Positions 22,010-33,785 of a DNA stretch of 64,000 bases are shown one piece after another. The notes below the pieces were generated by a model. That model was not told where the DNA came from and did not search any database. It saw only the letters and a list, made by a program, of their open reading frames with translations. The translations under genes and the position numbers were made by a program. This stretch comes from Ovis canadensis (lineage: Eukaryota; Chordata; Mammalia; Artiodactyla; Bovidae). The first letter of the stretch is position 1; every line of letters begins with the position of its first letter. The stretch covers positions 48,454,501-48,518,500 of the forward strand of contig NC_091257.1 of the NCBI RefSeq assembly GCF_042477335.2, given 5' to 3'.

Positions 22010-22553
22010 AGAGACTTAACACTGGCTGCTGTAACCCCTGCCTCCTGTTGTCCATGACCTCGTATAATCCCTCCTTGAGGGTGAGCTGGACCTGTGCTTC
22101 TATCTGTATGATAGACTATGATAACGGTAAGGGAACATCATCGTTATGGTTAGATTACCTTACCCAAGACTCTCTTAGCAAACCGGGTACTAGAGACCCT
22201 CATTATGAGCTCAATGAAAGATGCAGCCATGTTGGAGAAGCTTGTATGTCAAGGAACTGTGAAAAGACTCCAGGACACTGGGGTGTCCCCAGCCCACAGC
22301 CAGAATGGAACTGGGTTTTCAGTATAGCCATCGAAAGTGAACTCTGCAGAGAACCTGAATGAGCCTGGAAACAGATTTTTCCCCAGCTGAGCCTCCGGAT
22401 GATGATGCAGCCTTGTGAGATCCCAAGCAGAAAACTCAGTCCAGACTCCTGGATATGGAAAGTCTGCGATACTAAATGCAATAAAACAATAATAAATATT
22501 GTTTTAAGCCATTAAGTTTGGAGCAATTTGTCATGCAACATAGAAAATGAATG
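22010..22553 (+). mobile_element. MLT1-like LTR remnant (MaLR class)
   Basis: The right half follows the MLT1 pattern: 'GATGCAGCCTTGTGAGATCC', 'AGTCCAGACTCCTGGATATGG', an AATAAA-type signal near 22480-22500, then 'TGTTTTAAGCCATTAAGTTTG' and GAGCAATTTGTCATGCAAC. The left part (CCTTGAGGGTGAGCTGGACCT) fits the LTR's upstream region. An old non-autonomous LTR. The 144-residue frame across it is incidental. Confidence 0.6.
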
Positions 22554-22709
22554 AAGTCTGGGTTCAGCTGATAAACAGTAGCTGAGAAGTGGAGTGTCCT
22601 TAAAGGAGTCTAATGGTTCTTTCTGACTTTACCTGGGAACCCAGGAGCCCTTAACAGATGGGTTGTGATGGACCATGTTTGCCTGGTATTGGATTTCTTA
22701 TGTGAACTG

Positions 22710-22985
22710 CTGCTGCCAACTGCTAAGTCGCTTCAGCTGTGTCTGATTCTGTGTGACCCCATAGATGGCAGCCCACCAGGCTCTGCCATCCCTGGGATTC
22801 TGCAGGCAAGAACACTAGAGTGGGTTGCCATTTCTTTCTCCAATGCATGGAAGTGAAAAGTGAAAGTGAAGTCGCTCAGTCGTGTCTGACTCTACGCGAC
22901 CCCATGGACTGCAGCCTACCAGGCTCCTCCATCCATGGGATCTTCCAGGCAAGAGTACTGGAGTGGGTTGCCATTGCCTTCTCCC
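22710..22985 (-). mobile_element. Bov-A2 SINE with 10-bp target duplication
   Basis: Complete two-monomer Bov-A2 in antisense from GCTGCCAACTGCTAAG to GCCTTCTCCC. ATGTGAACTG occurs at 22700-22709 and 22986-22995, an exact target-site duplication. Confidence 0.96.
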
Positions 22986-22995
22986 ATGTGAACTG

Positions 22996-23499
22996 ACCTA
23001 CCTAAAATTCTAGTGTGTGAACACATAGAAAGACAGACTGTATTGATGGGTGGAGCCCAGGATGGCCGTTCCTTGTAGAGTGGGATGTTATGAAAGCCCA
23101 GACTGGCCCTCCCTTCCCGTCCACACTCAGACCCAGTTTTTCAGTGGACTCTCTAGGGGTGATGTGACTGGGATATAGTATTAATTCCATTAACTTGGAG
23201 ATATGAGAGGGAAAGAGACTTGTCTCAAATTAGTGATAAAAGCAAATATTAAAAAAAGATTTTAAAATAAGTTTTGTCTTATTACTGTCAAGCAGTTAAA
23301 AGAAGATGCAGTGGTTAATGTATTCTTCTTAGATATGCCTTTATGATTAGGGAAGTAAACTTTGTAATTAGCATATTAATTGCTGATATTAAAGTGATAG
23401 CTTGAAGCTTTTAGTTTCAAAAAGATGAACATTGTCACAGTCTTCTTTATATTATCAATTCGTGTTTTGAGAGACAGAGATGGTGCAATGGTAAACAGC
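22996..23499. other. Unassigned sequence
   Basis: AT-rich at 23220-23430. Nothing can be named. Confidence 0.45.
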
Positions 23500-23741
23500 A
23501 CTGCTGCCAAGTCACTTCAGTTGTGTCCGACTCTGTGCGACCCCATAGACGGCAGCCCACCAGGCTCCCCCATCCCTGGGATTCTCCAGACAAGAACACT
23601 GGAGTGGGTTGCCATTTACTTTTCCAATGCATTAAAATGAAAAGTGAAAATAAAGTCACTGAGTTGTGTCTGACCTTCAGCGACCCCATGGACTGCAGCC
23701 TTCCAGGCTCCTCTGTCCATGGGATTTTCCATGCAAGCACA
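23500..23741 (-). mobile_element. Bov-A2 SINE
   Basis: Two antisense Bov-A monomers with the AAAGTGAAAATAAAGTC linker, more diverged than the 22.7-kb copy. It stops at TTTTCCATGCAAGCAC, short of the full right end. Confidence 0.92.
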
Positions 23742-24098
23742 GCCCCTGTTTAAAAGTCACAAACAACAAGTGAGCTGGATGCAGATGATCAAATTTTTAC
23801 TCTGCTCAAATGACATACCTGAAGCACTCAGGTGACAGAAAAAGGAAGGTCATGATCATGTTTGTCAGCTGAAGCCATGGGAACAGCACTTGTCCCACAG
23901 CTCCGCTGGGCTGCCTGCCCTGGTGGGATTTAATGTTTTGTCTTCCTCCATTTGCAAAGTCCTCAACAGTCCACAGTTTACGTAGGATGTGGGATACTGG
24001 GGCAGCAAATGGCATTGGTTTATCAAATTTTTAAAAAATCTGATGCAAAACCCACATCAGGAAATTGGCAATTGGAATTATGTGGTTGCATTACTTGG
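23742..24098. other. Unassigned sequence
   Basis: No gene or named repeat seen. Confidence 0.45.
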
Positions 24099-24605
24099 CG
24101 ACAGCATATTATTTGATAAAAAGCAGAGACATCACTTTGCCAACAAAGGTCAAAGCTATGGGTTTTTTTTTCCAGTAGCCATGTACAGGTGTGAGAGTTG
24201 GACCATAAAGAAGGCTGAGCACCAAAGAATTGATGCTTTTGAATTGTTGTGCTGGAGAAGACACTTGAGGGTCCCTTGGACAGCAAAGGAGATCAAACCA
24301 GTCAATCCTAAAGGAAATCAACCTTGAATGTTCATTGGAAGGACTGATGCTGATGCTCCAGTATTTTGGTCACTTAATGTGAAGAGCTGACTCACTGGAA
24401 AAGACCCTGATGCTGAGAAAGATTGAAAGCAAAAGGAAAAGGGGCCAGCAGAGGATGAGATGGTTAGATAGCATCAGTGACTCAATGGACATGAATTTGA
24501 GTAATTCTGGGATACAGTGAAGGACAGAGGAACCTGGTGTGCTATATAGTCCATGAGGCTGTAAAGAGTTAGACATGACTTGGTGACTGAACAACAACAA
24601 CAACA
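24099..24605 (+). mobile_element. BovB 3' end (about 500 bp)
   Basis: Starts in the AGCAGAGACATCACTTTGCC region, with an extra dozen A/T-rich bases just before it. It runs through 'GTGTGAGAGTTGGACCATAA' to the TGACTGAAC terminus and a (CAA)n tail at about 24588-24605. It is more diverged than the 5.8- and 18.2-kb copies. Confidence 0.9.
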
Positions 24606-25854
24606 ACATTACCTGGTGAAGACAGACAAGCATGTGGATTCTGGATTCTGGGCCTGGGTTTCCTCTCCCTTCTTCCACTGTCACTCCAGAAACTGCAGGG
24701 CTGATGGAGAGCACCCCAGAAGGCTGCTGCAAAGGAGGGAGCAATGCCTTTCCCTCCAAAATCCAAGGCAGTACTTTCCCCTGATGGAGGGTCCAGGCCT
24801 CAACTCTAGCCCAGGGGCCTGATGTGAAGGAGTGAAACCTTAGATTTCGTAAAACTTGCCCCAGGACTACCTTTCCTTCCAGGAAACTACTTCAGAGGTC
24901 ACGGCGCTGAACTCCCGGTGAAATGCTTAGGTCTGCCCAGAGAAGAGAGGGAAGGGAGGCTGGAGAGGGTGTCAGTCCAACATAGATGCCCCTGGGAGGC
25001 TGGCAGGCTGCTCGGCACAAACCTGCCTCTCTTGCAGAAATCTCCCTTGCGTCGCTGCGGCCCCCAGGCTTCTCTGTCATCAAGGTCCCACAGCCAGGGC
25101 AGAATTAAGCACTGCTCAGGGCTGGGTTCCAGTCCATAAGTCAGCTCTGGCATCCTGGACCTGCTGTGCCCACCTTGCTATGTGACCCTCAGTCAGGTGT
25201 CTGAGCAGCTCTAGGCTTCAGGCGTCTCTCCCGCCTGTAGAACAAGTCCTGTTCTTGTGTGGCCCTGTGTGTGGCATCACAGCAGAATTTCATAACCAAG
25301 AAGAAGTCTAATTTTTTTGTGTCTGACATGAAGGAGGATTTATTTGGCTGCATGTGAAAGACTCCAGATAACAGTAACTTGAACATGGCCAAAGTTTCTT
25401 TCCTTTTGATGGCAAAGCCTGAAGGAAGGCCCTTGAGGGCAGTGTGAGGGCCCCAGGCCACCTGCTCAGCTGTCTAGAGGGTGTGGTTTTGAGCCTCAAG
25501 GTCCAAGGTGAGCTTCTGCTGTCTTGTCCACGCCCGCAGGGCAGGATGGAGGAAGAGGGGTGGGGGAGCAGTGGGGAATGGGGGAAGGAGAGACATGACT
25601 GCCCCCACCCCCCGCCACCCTTACGGGATCTTGTCCGAGAAACCACACATATCCACTGCTCACTCTCCACTGGCCAGCAGTCACCTGGCTACAGGAAGGC
25701 GGAGAAATGTGGCCTCAAACCCAGGTAAATATCAGCAGATCTATGGTTGTGAAAGGAGTGGATGATTATTAAAGGGATGGCAATGAGCCTTTGACATTTG
25801 TTTTTATTAACCTTTTCTATATTGATTTTTAAATTTGAAAATACTTGCTTACAA
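24606..25854. other. Unassigned sequence
   Basis: No gene or repeat I can name. Several overlapping frames of 60-120 residues on both strands cluster at 25.4-25.7 kb, where the DNA is GC- and purine-rich. Confidence 0.4.
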
Positions 25855-25867
25855 CATATCAAGCAGT

Positions 25868-25925
25868 AGAAAGATACATATATATGTATACACACACACA
25901 TATACTTATGAGAGTGTGTATATAT
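25868..25925. repeat. AT/CA-type simple repeat
   Basis: Alternating purine-pyrimidine run: ATACATATATATGTATAC, then a short (AC)n, then a GTGTATAT stretch. Confidence 0.7.
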
Positions 25926-25970
25926 TCTGCCCACCACCCTCCCCACCGCCCTATAAGCTCTAGTAAACTC

Positions 25971-26182
25971 TAGGGCTTCTTGGTGGCTCAGGTGGTAAAG
26001 AATCTGCCTGCAATGTGGGAGACCCTAGTTCAGTCTCTGGGTTGGGAAGATCCACTGGAGAAGCGAATGGCAACACACTCCAGTATCCTTGCCTGGATAG
26101 TCCCATGGACAGAGGAGCCTGGTGGGCTACAGTTCATGGGATGGCAGAGTCAGACAGACTGAGCAACACTTAAGCTTTCACA
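25971..26182 (+). mobile_element. Bov-tA SINE
   Basis: Head TAGGGCTTCTTGGTGGCTC, Bov-A body and GACTGAGCAACACTTAAGC tail. TAAACTC at 25964-25970 and 26183-26189 is the likely target duplication. Confidence 0.95.
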
Positions 26183-26189
26183 TAAACTC

Positions 26190-27380
26190 CAGGCCCCCGA
26201 GGGAATTAATATCAGTTGGATATATATTCTTTCATGTTTCTTGATTGACATGTAAAATGCACAAACCTTTCTGTCTCCCCACATTTATTATTATTTTTTT
26301 AATGAGAACTGCATTTTAGAGATAAAATATATTTTCCCAAATATGTAGTTTGCTTGTTTCTAATACATATCAAATGATTTAATTGGAAATTATATGTGGC
26401 TCTAACCCGTTCTTTATAATAACTGCATAATCGCTCATAGTATGGATTTCATAGTTGAATGCACTGTAATTTCTTCTGCCATTTCCCAATAGAATATATA
26501 GATTATTTCCTTTTATTGTCACTGTAAATAATGTTGCAAGAAACAGCCTTGTACACTATCCTCAGGTTTGTCTTTCTGTGAGATGTTTGATCAAAGGGCC
26601 TGCAGTGAGTTCCACTTGGTCACTTCCTGAAGACTCCTAATTTGCAGGTGGCTGCGGGGCAAGGAGGGGCTGGTCTCAGCCTTCAGCCCCTTTTCACAGA
26701 CTGGGGACTGAACTACATAACTCTAGCTAGTGAGTGACAGAGTGGAGTCTTGAGCTCAGAAGTGACTCCCTCTCCACCCCCTAAATACAAACCCTTGCTT
26801 CCCCTTCACTGCCAGGGGGCTCCTGCTTCTCTAAGGAGGGGGAGAGACGCTGGGACAGCCAGCTAATTCTTTAGCCACCTCAGCACTTTGTGGAGCATCC
26901 TGTTTTTGTGTTGGGGTGTGTTGGGGAGGATGGGTGACCTAACTTCAGGTCAGCTAGGCAGCCACACCCCTTCAAAGTCACTTCCTCGATTCCTGGAATC
27001 CCCACTGCCGAGATTTCTAGCTCCTGGAAGGATGCAGTGCACCCCTCTCCAACCTAAGGATACACCCAGTGTGCCCTTGACCCATGACATACACTGCCCA
27101 CAGCGGCCATCCAGAGAGTGACCGCTTCCCTTCCCCACCTGGCTGGAGGGAAGAGGGCAGTTTGTTCCATCTCTAGCGACCCTGTGCATCTTGTGTCTTC
27201 AGCCAAGTCATTGCCATCACTGTCCATGGACAAATCAAAGTCGTCAGCTCTGAAAAACCCCAGTTCAAGAAACTTCCTCACTCCACTCAGGCCTGTCAGC
27301 TCTACCTGATCACATGAAGATTCTCAGCTCTTCTCAGCCTGGGCTTAGCAGTCAGCCCAGCCCAGAAGCAGGACAGGAGC
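26190..27380. other. Unassigned, with ancient repeat fragments
   Basis: 26280-26600 reads like an old L1-class or DNA-element fragment ('GTTGCAAGAAACAGCCTTGT' in its tail) that I cannot name. 26685-26762 reads like an antisense MIR core (CTAGCTAGTGAGTGACAGAG). A minus-strand frame at 27054-27281 contains acidic residues (FRADDFDLSMDSDGND) but nothing I recognise. Confidence 0.4.
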
Positions 27381-27393
27381 CAGCCCCATACTG

Positions 27394-27604
27394 TTGATGC
27401 TGTTTAGTCCCTAAGTCATGTCTGACTCTTTTGTAACTCCATGGACTGTAGTCCACCAGGGTCCTTTGTCCATGGATTTCCCTGGCAAGAATACTGGAGT
27501 GGGTTGCCATTTCCTCCTTCAGTGGATCTTCCCAACCCAGGGGTCGAACCTGTGTCTCCGGCATTGGCAGGCAGATTCTTTACCTCTGAGCCACCAAGGA
27601 CACC
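27394..27604 (-). mobile_element. Bov-tA SINE with 13-bp target duplication
   Basis: Full antisense copy from TTGATGCTGTTTAGTC to GCCACCAAGGACAC. CAGCCCCATACTG at 27381-27393 and CAGCCCCACACTG at 27605-27617 differ at one base, a clear target-site duplication. Confidence 0.96.
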
Positions 27605-27617
27605 CAGCCCCACACTG

Positions 27618-30600
27618 CTCACCTTTTATCTGCAAGTGGCTTTCACAGTATAGGACATTTTGTTTTCATCAACCTACCCTCTGTTACTCAGGGGCATATA
27701 TTTAGCTGTTGCTTTTCTCACGTTTTGGGAAGTGCTGATTTTGTGCTTTTCAGAGTGAAGACAGAGGCCAGAAGCATCTTGATTTTGTTTTTGCATCTTG
27801 TATGTTGATTCAGCAGTTGGAAAGCTGTTACATGTAAGGATGTTTCTGAGTTTGGAAAAGGCTGGGAACAAGGCTCTGGCAGAGGCCTGGATAGTGGGGG
27901 CAGGGTAAGAGTAGAGTCTGTGTTGTCCTTTTAAGTCATGGGATCGAAAGCTCCCTGAAGGGCAGTGACTATGTCCTCTTGCTTCTGAGTCCCCAGCACC
28001 TGTGTGAGGTCTGCTCTGGAAGGTGCTTGATAAATAGAACTGGGCAAATGCAGGCAGAAGCTGAGCTCAAAGGCGGGCCCCAGGCCAGGAATGACACTGC
28101 CAGTCTTGGGGGAAGCCAGTGTCTTGGGGGTGGGGGATCCAAGGGTGGCTAGAGCCCAGGCAGGAGGGGACCCCCCACAGCTCTGCTGTGGCCCCTGGAG
28201 CAGACTTTTGGGGGACTCACACATTGGTACCACGGCTTTCCAGGCTGGGCCTCACTGGGTGGGGAGGCTGCAGGATGCACCAGGTGAGTAGCTGTGCCCA
28301 GTGGCAGCCCTGTGTGTTCCAGAGCTGTGGGCGGGGGGCCCTCCTCCTGTGAAGCTCTCTGGGCGGTTTATTTCTGCAGCATCAGTTCTGCTCTGAGGGC
28401 TGAAATTCACTGGCCAGGCCTAGCAACAGTCACCAAGAGAAACAAACAGCAGAGGAAGCCTGGGTCATAGCTGACTCCCTTTCGGAGGGATGGCTCTGAG
28501 GGAGGCGTGTCATCCCCCGCAAGGTGGTCTCCTGGGGGTGGGTGGAGGCAGGGAGCCGACCATGGGCCCTTGGGAGGGCCGTGCACAGGGAGAGAACACA
28601 GCTGTTTGTTCTGTGTAATGAGATTGAGCTTACTTCCTTCTGTGGCACAGAGCTGGAGAGCCAGGGTTCTCAAAAAATGTTATCTTATCTCATTTTGTGT
28701 AATGTCATCATGGCACAGCTGGAATGGGAAGAAAGAACATTTCTGAGACATTCCTGGTCCTCTTCAGGGATTGCGTTCTGTTCATTCGGCGTTGAAGTCA
28801 GTCTGATGCTGAGGTCTCCAGGAGCCCAGGGCAGACGATGCAACACTGTATTTATGTAATCAGCCCACAGACATACAGGAAGGCGCTCTTTCTGGATAAA
28901 TCTAAGGCCTGAGGGAGAGAGGCTGAGAGATCAGACAAGGCAGTCCCCTGGGCCCCAGCATCTCTGCTCAAGGACCTGCTGCAGCTGCTGACCTAGGTTT
29001 GTCCTGGAGGGGAAATGAGAGAAACAGAGAAATAACCCTGGGGCAGCTGAGTTCCCCTTTGAGTCACTGTCCTGGAGTGACTCTCTGAAAGGGGGCAGCC
29101 CTCCGAGGTGGCGCTGAAAACGTCAGGGAAAAAAAGAGGATGACCGTGCAGTTCTTTTCAAGATGAGAAGACGAGACACAGGAGGTGGGCTGGGATCCTG
29201 GGCAGGCCCTGGCGGCCCTGCCTTCGCCCACGCAGTCTCTCTCTCCCCCCCAGCTTTCTGGCTGCTGTCTTCATGGGGCACCAGCCATCACTGGACGCGG
29301 ATGCATCCTCCAGGGCACTTTGCCTGGGGCGGGCTCCCTAGAAGGACAGCCTGGCTGGAGGGACCAGTGGCTTCCCGACGGCTGGATGCTGTGATGGCCC
29401 CTCAGGGTCTCTGTTCTTGCCCACCTGCCCTCTGGCTCTTGCAGTGATATGGGACCCTGGCAGGCTGGGCTCCGAGCACAATGGCCCCCTGCAGCTCTCC
29501 CCCCAGGTGTAGGTCTCTGGGGGTGCTGCAGTTTGCTGTGCTAGAAAGATCAATGATGGATCCAGATCTTAGGAGTGGACAAGCCACCAGGAAATACCTC
29601 CAGCTTCCTGAAGAGGGGGTCTCCATGTCTCGGATGTTGAGGACGACACATGGCATTTTGTGATGTGCTGGCATTTCTCCTCACGACCACACCGGCCCCT
29701 GTGGTCACCACATGCTTGTGTCACCAGGAAGACTGCCCGTCCAGCTCCTTCCTCTCCCTCTGCTCCCCATGTCCCTCTGCCAGATCATCAAGCCACTGGC
29801 CCCTCGGAGTCTGGATTTCACAGAAATGTACGTGCATACGGCTCAGGACTGGAAGGGACCTCTGGAAGTAGTTGGTACATCTGTTGTGCTACTAGTTTTC
29901 CATCACTTTCAAGTACATTTCCTCATTTCTTTATAAGGACTGCTATCCATCCGGTGGACAGCATGGACATGGACACCAAGGTCTGGGGAGCATCATGACT
30001 TACTGAAGGTCATGCCGACTCTGATCCATGCCCTTCCTGGAGCTGCAAACCCCCGGGCCTCCTCATCCTTTCCCTCCTCCTTGGACCAGCTCCAGCTCTG
30101 GTGCTAAATGGCCCCATCATAGCTCAGTCCAGCCTTGGCCACCCCTGGACAGGGCTGTGGGTGCAGCAGTCGTGCTGGGAGCCTCCTGACTTGAGCAGGA
30201 GTTTGAGTGGCAGCAGCTGGTTCTCTTGAGCCCTGTCCTGGCTGGTAAGTCTGGAGGCCTTTGTATAAATGCCCCACCATGGGGTGCAGTACAGGAGCAG
30301 CTCAAACACAATCTGGAATCATCCTTGGTCATGGCCCATCCATGGCAAGCCTGAAATGGCCGAGCACACGTGAAGCCCCAGTTGTGGCCCTAAGGGTGGC
30401 TAATGACTCACGGGATGATTTCATCTCAGAATCTGCACTCTTTGGTCCATGTGTCTGGTGGCCCAGATGCCCGAGACTCTGCTCAGCCTTCACACACAGA
30501 CTCTCCCACAGGCCTCAATTCAGTGAGGTCTGTGTGCTCTGGACCCCTCCTAGAAAAGTTTTCAATGAGCAGATGAAATACCCCAGACCCTACAAGGGAA

Positions 30601-31940
30601 AAGGCCATGTCTTGGGACTCCACACCATGGGTGTTCACAAATCCCAGAGGTAAGGAAGATCCCTCGTCCCTCCAGGCCAGGTCACAGCTGACCATCTGCT
30701 CCTTGTGGTCTGATAGGTATTTAGTTCAGCCTCAGCAAGTCTTCTCTGCTGCCCCCTGACCTCTGGGAAGCCAGATAAATGGTGACAGGAAGGTGAGAGT
30801 CTGATGTGTTTTTGAAGACCTGTTCTGGGCAGGAGCACACATATGAAGGACACTGGTTTGTGGTGATGCTTCCTGATGCCTCTGGGAGTGAGCCATCCAG
30901 CTGAGGGACAGTGATCAGGGCCAGGTCCTGGAGGGAGCACAGAAGAGGCAGCCAAGTGAGCTGGGGAGAGAAGCAGTTGAGGAGTGAGGAGCTTCTGCCG
31001 GGCTGGGAAGGGAGTGGGGTGAGAGGTGGGGGTTGCTGTGCTGTCTGGGGCTGCAGATGGATGTAGGGGCTGGCAGGGCTGCCAACAAGAGCCTCAGATG
31101 TGGTTTGCAGGGAGTCCGTGAGCACTTTAAGTCAAGCGGTGACATCCACTCACTTTGTGAGGCTGCCGATGGGCAGGATTGTAAGGAGGGTCAGGCTGCA
31201 GATCTCTGGCAGAGCGTGGAAGCCCAACACTCAACTCTAGATCTCACACAAACAAGAGGAGACTTCCTTGCTCCTCCAGGGAAAGACATCTTTGCTCAGA
31301 GCCAAGAGGCTCAAGCTGGCCTTCTCCCCACACAGGAGAGATTGGTGTTATGGAGCCAGTTGCTCTGGTCTGCAAAACTTAGCAACATCGTAGGAGGCTG
31401 AGCTGCCCCTAGGGGTTATTGAGACAGAAGACCCTTTCTAATCTGTGCCGATAAAAAGAATCAGCTCATGTTAATAGGTGGCAACAGCAGGCTTGGGACT
31501 CTGGCCGTCACCAGTGGCCCCTCTGCAGTCTTAAGTATGGTCTTTGGTACCAGAAGGATGCTGAGGTTGAGGCTGGGGTTAGTGGGAGGGTCAAGGGTTG
31601 CCAGGGTTAAGGGTGTGGCGGAGACTCCTTTAAGCTCAGTGCACTGGGCCCGCCACCAGATACCTATCTAAAGACGTACAAGAACCACCCCCTACCCTGG
31701 CTGCCCGCTCCCGCCCCAAACACACCTGAGAGGTTCTTAGTTTAAGGCTTTCTCCCTGATAGAGAGTAGGGCCCATTGAGGCCATGGGTTAAACCCATTT
31801 CACCTGCCTTCACTAAGCATGGTCATTTTAAGAACCTGAGGCTGCTAACATGTTTGCCTGAGTTCTTTTCTAGAAACTTGGACTCAGCTGTGTCTATGAG
31901 CTGAGTTGGTTAAGACTGGATGGAACCGCCCATCCTTTAT
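27618..31940. other. 4.3 kb of unassigned single-copy sequence
   Basis: The longest stretch without a confident transposon. GC is moderate to high. Frames reach 134 residues (for example plus 30261-30653, plus 31033-31401, minus 30721-31125), but none has a domain I know. Conserved exons could hide here; I cannot identify any. Confidence 0.4.
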
Positions 31941-31955
31941 CTGAGCGAGCGGGAG

Positions 31956-32017
31956 CACGTGGTCTGTTACTACTTCCGGCCCATAGTGGAGTCACGCATG
32001 CGCAGAACAGCCATCTT
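31956..32017. promoter_or_regulatory. Housekeeping-type TATA-less promoter motif cluster
   Basis: Within 62 bp lie an E-box CACGTG (31956-31961), a perfect ETS site ACTTCCGG (31972-31979), an NRF1-type site CACGCATGCGCA matching 11 of 12 consensus bases (31993-32004) and a YY1-type GCCATCTT (32010-32017). This combination is characteristic of TATA-less promoters of ubiquitously expressed genes. No TATA box is seen and no repeat overlaps it. The transcript is unidentified; YY1 sites of this kind often lie just downstream of the start site. Confidence 0.5.
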
Positions 32018-32937
32018 CACCGCTTTTCCTCGTCACCTTTCCCCATGCTCCCGGAGCAAACACTCTTTGCTGCAAATTTCAGCATCTCAGCGTTCAGGAA
32101 ACAAACCTGGTTGGTGACACTGGAAGTTCTTTCTTCCCTCTCGTGCCTGGGACTTTGCATCTTGGAAGAGTTGGTGGGAGACTTTCCAAGTGAGGTTCGT
32201 ATGGTGAAGGAACCAGGGGGCTGGACACCCGAGGGAAGAGGTAGGGGGTTTCCCAGGAGGTGGGGGAGCAGAGAGCACAGGCCACAGTCTCCATCTTCTC
32301 TCCACTGGCTTCACCGTCCGTCTGAGCTGACCTAGGCCTCGCCGTGTTTCTCCTTAGGCCCAGCCGAGGTGGGACGGCTTGACCCCAGGGCTTCTGCTAG
32401 ACCTCCCTACACCCTGGTTCAGCCTGAAACCCAGAAGGGTAAGTTGTTCCAAGGAGACCAAAGTGCGGGCTGCCCTCAGCTTGGGCCAGGGTGTGCTCTG
32501 AACGCTCTTTGTTCCTGTGGTTACTGCGCTGTAGCAGCAGTGCTGTCCTTGAGAGTGATCTGGGGACGTGGATCAGCCCGCAAAGGCTTGACTGGCCCAT
32601 GAGGTGTCCTGCGTGGTTTTGACAGTGGCCTTGGGTCCCCAGCTTTCCTCTGAAGCTCGGCTCTGAGCAGGTGGTTGGTGGGGCCTCTCCTGGGGAGAAC
32701 GTGGGCAACAGGAAGGGAGGGAAAAGGAGAAGGAAAGGGCGGGTGTGTGTGTGTGTTGAGGGCTTTACGGGGGTGAGGGAAGCCAGGCTCACACAGTTCT
32801 TCGGCTGCTCTAGGAGCAGAATTCGACAGAGCCAGAGTGGGACACTTAGCAGAAGGCCCAGGGTGGCTCTCAGGCCTGTTGGGGGCACATGTGTGCCCTT
32901 CAGAGCTTCGGGATTTGGTGTACTTTTGAGTCTGGTG
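32018..32937. other. Sequence downstream of the motif cluster
   Basis: Not repeat-derived as far as I can tell. It contains the candidate exon 32358-32438 and a short (GT)n run near 32742-32756. The 163-residue minus frame at 32397-32888 starts with a hydrophobic stretch but resembles no family I know. Confidence 0.4.
32358..32438 (+). other. Candidate 81-nt exon (weak)
   Basis: A pyrimidine-rich acceptor TTTCTCCTTAG ends at 32357, and a consensus donor GTAAGT occupies 32439-32444 after AGAAGG. The 81 nt between are open in two plus-strand frames and total a multiple of three. Only the splice-like borders and the position about 340 bp past the motif cluster support it, so chance is quite possible. 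Confidence 0.2.
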
Positions 32938-33785
32938 ATTTTTTTTTTTTTAATTTTGTCTGCTTAAAAAAAGTACAATTCACATATAGTGAAATGGACC
33001 CTTTTAGAAAAAATTAAACTATAGTTGATTTACAATGCTGTGTTAATGATTGGTGTACAGCAAGATGATTCGGTTTTACATAGTAGGAACGTAGTAGGAA
33101 CTTGCTTATCCATTCTGTATGTAAAAGCTCACACCTGCTAACCCCAGTGTCCTGCTCCATCCTTTCTCCGCCCCCAGCCCCCTTGGCAGCCACAAGTCTG
33201 TTTTGTCTGTCCATAGTTCTGTTTTGCAGACGGGTCATTTGTGTTGTGTTTTAGATTCCGCATATCAGTGGTATCACATGGTCTTTGTCTTTCTGACTTC
33301 ATTTTGTATGATAATCTCTAGGGTCCATCCATGTTGATGCAGATGCCATTATTTTGTTCTTTTACGGTTGAGTAATATTCTATTGTATGTGTGTAACTGC
33401 CTCTTTGTTGATTCATCTGTCAGTGGACAGTTAGGTTGCTTCCATGTCTTGGCTATTGTGAATAGCACTGCTACAAACATAGGGGTATATCTTTTTGAAT
33501 TACAGTTTTCTCCAGGTAATATGCCCAGGAGTGGGTTTGCTGGATGACATGGTAACTCTATTTTTAGTTTTCCAAGCAACCTCCATGCCATTATCCACAG
33601 TGGTTGTACCAGTTTACATTCCCACCAATAGTTTAGGGGATTTTCCTTTTCTCCACACCCTCTTCAGCATGAAATGAACCCATTTAGTGGACAGTTCTTG
33701 AATTGTGACATAATGTATATAGTTGTGTAACCACCATTGCAGTTAAGAACATTTCCTTGTACCCTCCCTCCAGGTAAGTGATGGT
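32938..33785 (-). mobile_element. Old L1 3' end hosting a younger L1
   Basis: Pieces at 32938-33007 (T run, then TACAATTCACATATAGTG) and 33671-33785 (GTTGTGTAACCACCATTGC) are consecutive parts of one L1 3' region in antisense, split by the younger insertion. Confidence 0.65.
33008..33670 (-). mobile_element. Younger L1 3' end with 17-bp target duplication
   Basis: Antisense blocks 'TTACATTCCCACCAATAG', 'CATTTTGTATGATAATCTC' and 'GGACAGTTAGGTTGCTTCC' identify it. The flanks GAAATGGACCCTTTTAG (32991-33007) and GAAATGAACCCATTTAG (33671-33687) differ at two of 17 bases, a convincing duplication. Confidence 0.85.

Noticed and set aside
27054-27309. Acidic minus frame and Ser-rich plus frame with an acceptor-like CTTCAG at about 27201
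   Set aside because: Both frames are short, no donor pairs with the acceptor, and I recognise neither product.
32397-32888. 163-residue minus frame with a hydrophobic N-terminus
   Set aside because: The signal-like stretch is followed by Thr-His repeats from a GT microsatellite and low-complexity Ser/Pro sequence; no support.
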